Notes under the pieces: generated by a model
Databases searched by the model: none
Told to the model about the DNA's origin: nothing
The model's input: only the letters and a program-made list of their open reading frames with translations
Program-made: the position numbers and the translations under genes
From: Ceratobasidium sp. AG-K
Lineage: Eukaryota; Basidiomycota; Agaricomycetes; Cantharellales; Ceratobasidiaceae
DNA length: 64,000 nucleotides
Direction: 5' to 3'
NCBI GenBank assembly: GCA_037039685.1
Contig: JAWNGF010000002.1
Location: 4,774,001 to 4,838,000, forward strand
In this document: in pieces, positions 24,414 to 34,123 of the stretch
Position numbering within the stretch: the first letter of the stretch is position 1
Layout of the letters: every line of letters starts with the position of its first letter

Positions 24414-26111
24414 GGCGAGAGCAGCGACGACAAGGCAGTTCAAGTATCGTCGTTGCGCGGATCGAGTCGGTTAAGGGCGTGGTGAGTGGCAGGCAGCCTT
24501 GTGCGGTCCAGAGGGCAGGTAGCGCCGGCACGTTGTCCCAAGGGCAGTCTGCAAAATGACTGTCAGTTGGCAGCAATTTATATAACAATGCACGTACGGT
24601 AGAAGCTGGCGCAATATTGGGGCGCCTAGACTACGCGATTAATTAGTGACACAGGGCGAGCGTGCTCCGGCTCGGGGAGTGTGTGAGACAGTTGGGTGCT
24701 CGTCGTTGAAGCCTGGACCATGCGCTCTGCCAATTGTTAGCCAATTGCTCGCGCCAGAGCGCAGAAACTCACCTGGGAGTTATACCTTCTCGGTGGCAGT
24801 GGTGGCGATGGGCGCTATAGGGGTGTTGCGGCAATGCGGAAGAGCAAGAAGAGCAAAGCGCTTTAAGAGTGGTGGCCGACGTCAAGACACTCCCTTGTTG
24901 TGTGGCGGGAAATAACCATTTCCCGGGCTAATTCCCGGGTCTGTGCACCGCCTTCGGCTCCTCGGATACCGTAATCCATTAGTACACCTCTTGAAGCAGC
25001 TCGCTGAGCGCCTGTCGCTGCCTGAGCATATACAGCTCTTTTTTTTCCTCCGCCATCGTCGCCGTTGTCCCCAACGCTCCCAACATCTCCAACCCAATCG
25101 CCTCCACCGGCTCCATCCCGAGAGGACGCGACCCCACAATTTTCACATGTCAGCCGCAGTTTGCGTCTAAATGTGGACAAAATCCAGGTTACGAGCCTCT
25201 AATTTCCTTTGCGTCAGATCGACGATAATTTTTTTTACATTAGCTCGATGATACTCATTCTTTGATCGTGTTCTGTCCGTGTCTCCCATTCTTCTCGAAA
25301 CGCGATGCATGCCACTCGTCCAACCATTCTGGGATCTCATATCTGGTTTTCTTATCCTGATCTGCAGATCGCTGCCTAAACGGGAACCCATACGTTCCAT
25401 GTCGAAAAACACTTGCGTCCGCGTCGCGGTCGTTTCACAAGGTCCTGTACATCGTCTGATACTCGTGTCGTTGGTCATACATTCGAGAAATGCTATGCAT
25501 CAGTGTGCATCGAGGTCGAGCACCAATTTTTTACGTGGTGGAGCCCCATGGGTGCCCTAACCAACACGTATCGGGTCCCCTCGGGGCGCATACACCTTCG
25601 AGTCTGTCAAACAGGAAGCTACGCTCACGTTCGGGACCCTCGCAAATAGCAACCCCCGAAAATGAGCGGCGCAGCGACCCTCTCGATCGATTGGCTCACG
25701 CATTCGCTGACTTCTAATTCTCACTACGTATGCAAGTTGACCACGTCCCACCGGGACTTATTCACATATTATAAACACGTTTATTATATTACCTCCGGGG
25801 ATCCATCCCCTCTCCAGATGTGGGGAAATTTCTAGATTTCCATTCCGGCACGTTAATTAGTCTTTGCGCAAGCTGAACTCGCTTCGTTGCGTCTATATCA
25901 GACCACCACTGGCCGATCTGCATCCAAGTGTTCTGATCGCGGTCTCACCCTCGGAGCTCGTGTGAGCTCAACATTAGGTCACGCCAAGCAACGCACGACC
26001 CAAGACGCATACAATCATGCCGATTCCCAAATTTCAGCCTCGTGGTGTACTGCGCTCTATCCATCGGACTCGCCATTGCTTAGATGTAATTCAGTAAATA
26101 GCACTCTAAAT
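24414..26111. other. Intergenic, 1.7 kb
   Basis: Long region upstream of the HSF gene and downstream of ZPR1. Apart from the broken frame at 25255-25482, only short G/C-rich open frames were seen. A large upstream region fits a regulated transcription-factor gene, but no heat-shock elements were confidently placed. Confidence 0.4.
25255..25482 (-). pseudogene. Broken coding-like fragment with one internal stop
   Basis: From ATG 25482 a 76-codon frame reads MYDQRHEYQTMYRTL, then TGA, then continues in frame with gene-like sequence (SVFRHGTYGFPFRQRSADQD, KKTRYEIPEWLDEWHASRFE, KNGRHGQNTIKE) to a TGA at 25255. The even composition and absence of other stops suggest a decayed exon, or a fragment of a larger gene or mobile element with one nonsense change. 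The only GT..AG segment across the stop is 27 nt, too short for an intron. Family not recognised. Confidence 0.3.
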
Positions 26112-27908
26112 TTATGCAATCCCTGTATCGCCCGTCTTGACCTGTTCATACGCCTCTTTGAATCCCTCTTTCAGTCGCTCAGCTACCGTCTGTGCGGGTT
26201 CAGGCACCTCTTCTCCCCCGCTGTCCTCGTTATACCCCTCGACCTTCATGTCGTTCAACCCGAGCTCCTCGTTTTGCTGCCACGCGCGCTCATACGTCTC
26301 GATCGTCATCGCCGGGTCCGGATCGGGCGCAAAAAGGTTTTGGAGGTACGAATTAGCCAGCGGGTCGTCAAGAATCACCGTAAAAGGGCGTTTGGCTTGC
26401 ATGACCTGCTCACGCCATTAGCATTCAACCCCGCCCCGTTTTGCCGTACATACGTCTTTCAGACTAGCCAGGAACGCTTCAAACGCCGACTTGTCGTCCT
26501 TGGTCGCACTTGCGTCACCATGTACAAACACCTTTTCACCCAGCTCTTCATAAACCTGGGTCAGCAGACCTTCGAGCGTCGTGAAGCGGCCACCGAGTGT
26601 GCCTGGTTGTAGCACAAGGTCGATTTCGGGGATTTCCAGGCCACAAGTCTCCGATTTGAGAATATCCCGCGAAAGGTCTTCGCTGTCTTCAACCTTGAGC
26701 GTAATACGTTTGCCGTGGTCGGATATCGCTCCTCCCGATTTGATTTCGTTGTCTCGGTACCCGCATGCCGCGCAGTTGGTGGACATGATAAAGATGTCCT
26801 GGCATGCCACGTTGAGTAAGAATAGAACCGATGGATAGGACTCACCTTGAAATAGGGAATGATAACCCTCTTCATCATCGTATCCAACGGAGCAGAACAG
26901 CTTGAACAAGTGCCGGGGAACACATAAATCTCCTCGTTCGGCACCGGCTCATCATCCGCCTCTTCCCTCTTGCTCGCCTCGAATACCTCCTTTGCGCTCG
27001 ACACGTGCTTTGCCTCCACTCCCCCTTCCACCGGCGCCCCCATTCCAATTGCAGCATTCTGTTCTGGCGTTCGCTCGTATTGCCGCATACTCCACTTGGG
27101 GTCGTCCATTGAGCCATAAAACTCGATCCACGAGTTCCCAGCAGGGTCGTCGAGTTGAATCGTAAACGCCTTTAGGGGCTTGTCTACCTGGGACGCGCTC
27201 TTGACCTGTACGGCTCCGGTTTCTTCCTTGCTGTCCTGTTCATCCTCATCATCCCCGAGAATGTCCTTCATCTTTCGCAATAGAGCCTCGATCTTTTCAT
27301 ACGTCGCTGGGTCCTGAATCCTCCGCAGGGTCTGATCCATTCCTAGATCCCTGACCGTATCTCGAATGATGCCTTCGACCGTTGTGAGTTGTCCCCTCGA
27401 CGCCGGAATCGTCAGTTCCAGTTCCGGGACGACGAGCGTACATGACGCAGATTTGACGAGTTGTCGGTTGAGGTCGGAGCGGTCAAGGATACGCGCAGTG
27501 TAGAGTGTACCGAGTTCTGTACACATATTAGGGTTGGCTCCAAGTTGAGCAAATAAAAGGACGTGCCTCGGATAGCACCAGCAGACTGTATTTCGTTGTT
27601 CTCGTTCCCGCAATGTTCACATCTGAATGACATAATGATGACCTCTTTAAAGTATGGAATATTGGTGAGCATCAATCGTGTTATGCCCTATCAGCAATCG
27701 TGGCGAGTACGATCAGCGCTGGCAGGGCTCAGGATGAATGGAGACGAGAACATACCTGCTCGCCGCAGCTCATGCATAAGCTCTCGATTTCCTGTAGTGG
27801 CCTCTCATCATCTCCCTCTGCCTCCTCTACCTGGCTGGGCTCGTCTGGAAGTTCGTCGGCTTTTTGAGCAAGGGCGCCGATGGGTTTGAAGAATTCGTTA
27901 GAGGACAT
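26112..27908 (-). CDS. ZPR1: ZPR1-type zinc finger protein
   Basis: Conserved eukaryotic protein that binds translation elongation factor 1A (eEF1A) and acts in its folding and in growth signalling, moving between cytoplasm and nucleus. Starts at ATG 27908 ([15 protein letters not shown]), about 500 residues. It has the family's duplicated layout: zinc finger 1 ([10 protein letters not shown] ... [18 protein letters not shown]-x2-C pairs) and a following beta-rich domain ([20 protein letters not shown]). Zinc finger 2 follows ([10 protein letters not shown] ... [18 protein letters not shown]), with a second domain ([20 protein letters not shown]) and the closing [20 protein letters not shown], ending at TAA 26112. 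All key cysteines are present. It is divergent from ERG4 across a 330-bp promoter region. Confidence 0.95.
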
Positions 27909-28081
27909 CTAGTAGAGCCAAGTATGTCATGCGTCGGGTTATGGGTTCACAAATACTTACAATCGCAGAGGGATATAGTGGCCAAGGTGGAGTCGAGTTG
28001 AGCAAATTACGATCTCCAGAAAGTTCGGAGCGAAATCGCTGATAAGATTAGATCCATTTCCCGCCATCCCGCCCACGTGAT

Positions 28082-28173
28082 TCGCGAAACGCGCCTTCGT
28101 TTGGCTCCCCGGTGCGCGGTTCGCGCTTTTGTTTGTCTCACAGTGCGCGATACGCGCCTTTGGTGTATAAAAC
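28082..28173. repeat. Three-copy 31-32 bp imperfect tandem repeat with GCGCG-NNN-CGCGC palindromes
   Basis: Palindromic cores lie at 28083-28094 (CGCGAAACGCGC), 28114-28126 (GCGCGGTTCGCGC) and 28145-28157 (GCGCGATACGCGC). The start-to-start spacing is 32 and 31 bp, close to three DNA turns. Each core is followed by a T-rich stretch (TTCGTTTG, TTTTGTTTG, TTTGGTG). The third unit runs directly into the TATA box of ERG4. The arrangement looks like a phased operator for a dimeric DNA-binding protein, but the factor is unknown. Confidence 0.7.
28166..28172 (+). promoter_or_regulatory. TATA box of ERG4
   Basis: TATAAAA lies 67 bp upstream of the ERG4 ATG at 28239 and directly after the third palindromic repeat unit. 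Confidence 0.65.
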
Positions 28174-28238
28174 ACAGTTGAGGAAAATACTTAAAAAATC
28201 ATCAAAATCACACCCATTTCTACTGTTGTTTTTTCAGT

Positions 28239-30129
28239 ATGGCAGACTCCAATTCGCCTGACGAGCGTACCCCGTTGGTACATGACGTCCCATCATCACA
28301 GCCCACATCAGATGGTAAAGCCACGGATGCGCTTTTGGATGCCCATGAGCAGTGAGCGTACCATGTCATATGACTATACACGATTAACTCACTGAAATTT
28401 GCAGTTACGAGTTTGGTGGACCGGTTGGCGTTTCAGCCATGATGGTCGGCTTTCCGATCCTGATGTATTACTTTTGGATCTGCCTTCGTTTTTACAATGG
28501 CTCTCTCGTTCATCCGGAATCCTTCGATGATTTTGGCCCATTCTTTAGTCGTATGTGGGCACACGTCCGAACGGTAAGTTGTCGTTATTACTGCCGAAGC
28601 ACTGAAATGAGACTGAAGTGCCTTTGCGATCAGGACGCGGCTCCGACCCCACGTGCGTTTGCGACGTACACCGGCTTGATGATTTTCGAGCTTTTCTTGG
28701 CGTTCATTATGCCTGGCTACAAACAAGAGGGACTGCCCGTTCCCTCACTCGGGTACAAGACTTTGACCTACCACTGCAACGCGCTCGCCTCGTTCTATGC
28801 GACCCTTGCCGCTGCTGCTATCTTGCATACGACAGGGTTGTTCCGACTGACCAACATCATTGATAATTTTGGAGAGTATATGACCGTAGCGATCATCTAT
28901 GGCTTCTTGATCTCTATTGTCACTTATGCTGTGACTGTTGCGATGGGCAAGCAAATGAGGATGTCGGGGAACTTTTTCTACGACCTGTTCATGTGAGTCA
29001 TTTGTCATTTATTCAGCGCATATACTAACATCCATGAAGGGGTGCGTGCCTTAACCCCCGTTTGGGCAAAGTGGACCTCAAAATGTGGGCCGAGGTTCGC
29101 ATCCCTTGGGTCCTACTATTCCTCATTGCCGTCTCGGGAGCGTGCAAGCAATATGAAGCCTATGGGTATGTTACTGCGGTACGTCTGTGGCTCTTATGAA
29201 AACCAGGTGCTAAACCTGCTGGGGTAGAACATGGCATTCATGGTCTTGGCTACGGGTCTATACATCAACGCATGCGCCAAAGCCGAAGAGTGTATTCCCC
29301 AGACTTGGGACATGTTTCACGAAAAGTAAGACCTATGGGCTTGACAAGCTGAGCTCAACTAACCATGCTTGTAGATGGGGTTTCATGGTCATCTTCTGGA
29401 ACTTTGCTGGTGGGTACTCTGTATGCGTTCAACTAGTGGCGTGTTAAATTGATTTCATTCCAGGCGTACCATTTGTAAGGCTGTTGCTGGGTTACACTTG
29501 CTTCCAAAACTAACGAAGCACAGACGTACTGCTATCCTGTACTCTACCTGGCTTCCCAAAGGCCCGAGACCTACCGGTTCTCAACTCCTGTTTACATCCT
29601 ACTATTTACCACGCTGCTTACAGCCTACTATTTGTAAGTCGAGTAGCCTGCTATTCGGGCCGGACGCCTCGCTCACACGACTCGACACAGCTTTGACTCG
29701 GCAATGTCTCAAAAGTCCCGATTCAAGATGCAAATGCAGGGCACCTATACGCCTCGCTGGACCTTCCCACAGCTCCCATACGGGACGGTCGAGAACCCAA
29801 CCTTTATTCAGACGGCTCATGGGAACAAGCTGTTGACTTCGGGTTGGTGGGCATATGCCCGCAAGCCGGTAAGCTTCCCGCGGACAATCCAGTGCCGATG
29901 CTAATAATTTGGTATAAAGAATTACACCGCTGACTGGATTCAAGCACTGACATGGAGCTTGAGCACGGGGTTCGCGTCCCCAATCCCTTACTTTTACCCC
30001 GTGTTCTTCTTCGTTGTGCTGGTGCACCGTTGCACCCGCGATTTTGAGCGTTGTTCGCGCAAGTACGGAAAGGATTGGGACAAGTACTGCGAGCTTGTTC
30101 GGTGGAAGTTTATTCCCGGTGTCTACTAA
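28239..30129 (+). CDS. ERG4: C-24(28) sterol reductase, last step of ergosterol synthesis
   Basis: NADPH-dependent, ER-membrane enzyme that reduces the C24(28) double bond to give ergosterol. Starts at ATG 28239 ([16 protein letters not shown]), about 470 residues with several membrane helices. Diagnostic segments are [68 protein letters not shown] and [19 protein letters not shown]. They are followed by [36 protein letters not shown] and [18 protein letters not shown]. The C-terminal reductase signature is [20 protein letters not shown], ending GVY and TAA at 30127-30129. All introns close in phase. It is divergent from ZPR1 and has its own TATA box and a three-copy palindromic element upstream. 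No truncation seen. Confidence 0.95.
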
Positions 30130-30552
30130 GTGCACTGCCCGCAGCCCCTAATTGCTGCGTATATCCCTGTAGATTCCCGGAGTCGGATAATACCAAACAT
30201 GTTCATGCCAAGCTCATTTTAAGGTACCCTATATCCGAACTTTTTGTACAACTGCGGTGCTAGAAAATCGATTGTGCAACTTGGACCACCAGGCTGATAA
30301 TCCAGATGAAATACGAACGGCATGTGACCGCCCCACGGCAAAGTTTATTACTCGCTCACGTCACTGCATTACACACCCCGAGGCGACATGACACTTGAAT
30401 GTACGATAGCTCCCACATATGGGTTGTGTATTGGGTCGCGCAGTCAATCGAACCCCCGTGGGCACCGCTTTGGCCTGCCCGGCTCCAGTGCCTTGTCTTA
30501 TAAGCCTCACCCCACCACCACCTCGTCATCCCCTGCCTACCCATCGCTTGCC
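30130..30552. promoter_or_regulatory. Intergenic, upstream of the PXB gene
   Basis: 423 bp between the ERG4 stop and the preferred ATG at 30553. A TTATAAG element at 30498-30504, about 50 bp before that ATG, supports the start. An upstream in-frame ATG at 30388 would place the TATA-like element inside the gene and is less likely. Confidence 0.5.
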
Positions 30553-32661
30553 ATGACTGCCTCGGAAATGATCAGCCCAGCCCAGTCTCATGCGCTCTTT
30601 AACTTTCTCACGCACACACAAACGCTGGCCGAAATGCAGGCCCTCAAAGTCCCAGGTCGAGTGTCGAATTCTGGCCCGCCGTTTAACCCCAAGCTCGGTC
30701 CGAGTCTCAACCAAAAAGTCCCTCCCTTGCCTATATTAAACTACTTGCTCAGACGTCTTGCGCTTACGCTTCCTGGATTCCAAGATGTCCCTTCTTCCGT
30801 CTGGTCAGAACACGCACAGTCGATTCTAGAGGGACTTGCGGCACAAGACTTGAGCGACAGCTATGACAAGGGGTCAATTAGCAAGCGAAAGATTTTGGGC
30901 TTCGCTGTTGTAATCGTCGCAGAGTACGCCATTAGGGGTGCACTTGGAGGCGTCCCCAGGGCCAAAGGTGTTTCAAAGAGGTCCTGGGATCCGAATAATC
31001 CTGTGGACGTACTGCAAGCATGGGACGAATTGATCGATGGATTTGCCTATGGAAACCTGATGGACGAGCTGGTCGAATGGGTCGCAAAGACGGATGACCT
31101 AACGCAATTACCTCCTTTGCTCCAGACCGCACATCAATTTGCCACCATGACGTGAGTATCTCAGTCAGATGCTGTCATACCTCGAGACTCTAATCATTTT
31201 CGACTAGTTGCGCTTCATTTCTTCATTATCTCTTTGTAGTTAATCCTGCCGGGCCAACCCTATCAACCCTCATCAGACGGGTGCATGGACTACTGCCATA
31301 TGGAATTCTGCGACAAACGTTGCGTGTGAGCAACGCGGCCACGCTATTGAGTGCCGTCTTGCGGATATTTTTACAACATGCACCTAGCGTGCGTGGGTGG
31401 TTTAGCGGCAAGCGAGGCCAGAACCTACTTCAAACGTATGAGATGAAACACGTTTCTCATTCACCCTCAATAATTCTCACCATTATGCAATAGCATTATT
31501 TCTTCGATATTGGGGAGCGACGAGGCTCGAATTATGAAGCGCATCCAGGAACTAGATGCGAGTCCCGACGCTGGAACACCTGAACAAATCGCATCAATCG
31601 AGAACTATGTTCAGAATGGGACTCGAGAGCAGAAACTAGCCATTCGGGACCACAGTGGTATGTTCCATATCATCCAACCTGCTCGTCTATAATCTTAACT
31701 CACGGACCATTCAGTCGCCCAGTCTCGCTCTATTGTGGCCGTCATCCTATCCCTAGACAACGTACCTCTTCCGACTTCAGAAGCCGTCCACACCAATCTC
31801 CTCAACCGGCTCTCACTCTCCCTTGCTGCTCGTGATCGCGTTCGGCTCGTGTCCGTTCTCTGCGACAACTCTCCTCAAACTGACGATCACCTCGCCACGC
31901 TCGTCCGAGCCGTTGGGACTGCGTTCGATCCCGTACTGCGAGGTGTGCACAAAGCGACGGATTTTGCAGGCGCAATATACGATATCCAAACCTTCCTCGA
32001 TGACCTGTTGACCCTAGCAGACGATCGATCGGCCGGCCCGGCTGCCTATTTTGAACTGTGCAAAGTCCACCAGAAGGATTTACACAAGTTTTTGCATGCA
32101 CTTGCGAAGAACGCCCCAGAACTCAAGGAGGCGTACCTGGCATGGTATAAAGAGTGCATGAGGGTATATGCTCGGCGTGATGGAGCGTACGTGCCTCGAA
32201 TCGATGAGTCTGGAGAAGTCAAGAGCGCAGGCGTGCTGACTCCCAAGTTGGCCAAGCTGGTGGAGGCGCTGCCTGAGCAAGACCGCGAGGCTGTCCTGGC
32301 CGAAGTCAACGGCTACATGGAATGGTTGAGAGTACTAGCGGAAAAATCTAGCAAGCGTACAGAAGAGATCATTACCCCGTCTGGTCCTAAACCTGATGTC
32401 GGACCTGGAGTTTATCTTGCGATGTGGGAGGACATGATCGCATCAACGGGTGTGACTCCCGCAGAGGTTGAGGGGCCGGTCAGGTATGGCACAACAGACA
32501 GCGTACAAAGTGCGAGCGCGAAAGATGATGGCGAACGCGGCGAGGAGGACGTTCCTGCGTTGTATGTCGGGACTGGGCAGGCTGCGCCTCGAATGACACG
32601 GACGCGGGAGCTGCTGACAGGGCCGTTTGAGAAGCTTTTGTTTAGGTTGTGCATGAACTGA
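30553..32661 (+). CDS. PX-associated (PXB/DUF3818) domain protein
   Basis: Member of the fungal PXB/DUF3818 family (yeast Ypr097w-like), proteins thought to act in phosphoinositide-linked membrane processes. From ATG 30553 the PXB region reads ISPAQSHALFNFLTHTQTLA, EMQALKVPGRV, followed by VWSEHAQSILEGLAAQDLSD, SYDKGSISKRKILGFAVVIV. Further conserved blocks are LLPYGILRQTLRVSNAATLL, a long helical DUF3818-like part (AQSRSIVAVILSLDNVPLPT, YIPxx-free helices around VLRGVHKATDFAGAIYDIQT) and a C-terminal tail ending PFEKLLFRLCMN and TGA at 32659. About 640 residues, four or five exons. Family members often carry a PX domain; none is visible here before the stop. Exact function is unknown. Confidence 0.75.
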
Positions 32662-32991
32662 TTTTGATTGGGATGTACGCATTTTCGATATAATATGTGT
32701 ATCATAGAGTTATAATATTGGAATAATGCCCTTGAAATGTCGGATGTGGGAGGCTGAGGCTGAGCTCTGACATGGACTAGAATAGATGGCTTTGACGTCG
32801 CACTATACCGGAACCGGTGACGTGTAATGAATGTCACGTAGATCACACATTGACGTGTAACAACATCCGTTCTGGTACATTAGTTGCAAGATTACATGGC
32901 GAAAGAAACACAGCGAATTGCGATACTAGTGAGACAGACTGTACAAGTTCCAACAAATCACAGGTACCAGACAGACACGTGGCACTAATTC
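32662..32991. terminator. Shared 3' region of two convergent genes
   Basis: 330 bp between the convergent stops of the PXB gene (32661) and SHR3 (32992). Both transcripts must end here. A/T-rich stretches are present near 32690-32730, but no single poly(A) signal could be assigned. Confidence 0.35.
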
Positions 32992-33783
32992 TACTGGTTT
33001 TTCTTTTCCTCAGGGGAGGCGGCAGGAGGGGCACCCCCCGCAGCAGCAGCAGCTTCCTTGCGCCCTTGCTCTTCCAGTTTTGCCATTTCTCTAGCCTCGT
33101 AGCGCCTGGCATATTCTTGCCCACCCTGTCAAAATAACGAATTCAGTCATGTAACGAGTTGATAGCTAACGAATCGAGTACCTGCATAAACAACACTGCG
33201 ACGAGACAGATAACGATAAGGGTATTTCCAGCAGCCAAAATACGGAGAGACTCGATGCGGTCCTTGCGGGAATCGGTATCTAGTGGGGTGACGATAATGC
33301 GCAGCGCAGGTACTATAACTGACGCATAGAGTATAACGCCAGCCATAAATGCAGCTACGGGGCATCGAACATGAGCGCTGTCGTTGAAGATGAAGGAGAA
33401 AAAAAACACTTACCCAAGCTACTTCCGTCAAAGAATAGCGCGCTTTCATCCCACTTGTGAAGTTTGGAGATAAGGCCCACAACACCAAGTCCCATCATGG
33501 CATGTAGTAATCCCTGTAAAGATTCTAAGTATCGATAGCCAAGACGTCTGTGGTGACTCTACCTTGACGGTTTTGGGCGCATTATAGAACGTCGTATAGA
33601 ACTCAAACCCATTATCCACAATTTCGTCTGTTAGAGGCGCAGCATAGAGCACCTTGTGGTCGACATTAAAGCATATGAATAGTATGCCTGAGAGGTCGTA
33701 AGTAATATGCCACGTATTGAATATCGACACATACCCAAGAAGAAGGAAACAGAACTGAGTACGGCAGCGTGTCGGAAACCCAT
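32992..33783 (-). CDS. SHR3: SHR3-type ER chaperone for amino-acid permeases
   Basis: ER membrane protein needed for folding and exit of amino-acid permeases. Starts at ATG 33783 (MGFRHAAVLSSVSFFLG) and has four predicted membrane segments. Key blocks: LFICFNVDHKVLYA, FEFYTTFYNAPKTVK, MMGLGVVGLISKLHKWDESA, LFFDGSSL, AAFMAGVILYASVIVPALRI and LRILAAGNTLIVICLVAVLF. The cytosolic tail is charged (GQEYARRYEAREMAKLEEQG) and Ala/Pro-rich, ending KKNQ and TAG at 32992. About 205-210 residues, the usual family length, in five exons that close in phase. It is convergent with the PXB gene. Confidence 0.9.
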
Positions 33784-34123
33784 GTCAATTAGTGTGGTCG
33801 AACAGACTGAATCTTTCCAACCACAAGCGCCGGAACTTATGTCACGCTCGGCTACGGCTCAGTCCCTGTCGTCTTCAACAACTCAATGTGATTGTACACA
33901 ACGCATGCGACTTATATATACTTGTATGAAGCGCTGCAAACGATACTGCCATACCAAATGTGCAGCAAAATGCCAAATGCGAAGAAAGTCAACGTGCACC
34001 CACGGCACGGGCGAATCGCCAATCAAAACAGAGCTCCGCTCCTGATAGGGGTATGAGGAAACCAGTCGAGCCAACAAAAACACAGACGATGTACACGTAT
34101 AGTAGAGAAACATATGCAAAGGG
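33784..34123. other. Intergenic, 340 bp
   Basis: Upstream region of SHR3 and 3' flank of the RhoGAP gene, head-to-tail on the minus strand. No other gene or clear TATA element recognised. Confidence 0.4.

Larger units (their letters stand above)
27909..28238. promoter_or_regulatory. Divergent ZPR1/ERG4 promoter
   Basis: 330 bp between the ATGs of ZPR1 (minus) and ERG4 (plus). The ERG4-proximal half contains three spaced GCGCG-NNN-CGCGC palindromes and a TATAAAA box, listed separately. The ZPR1-proximal half shows no clear TATA element. Confidence 0.6.
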
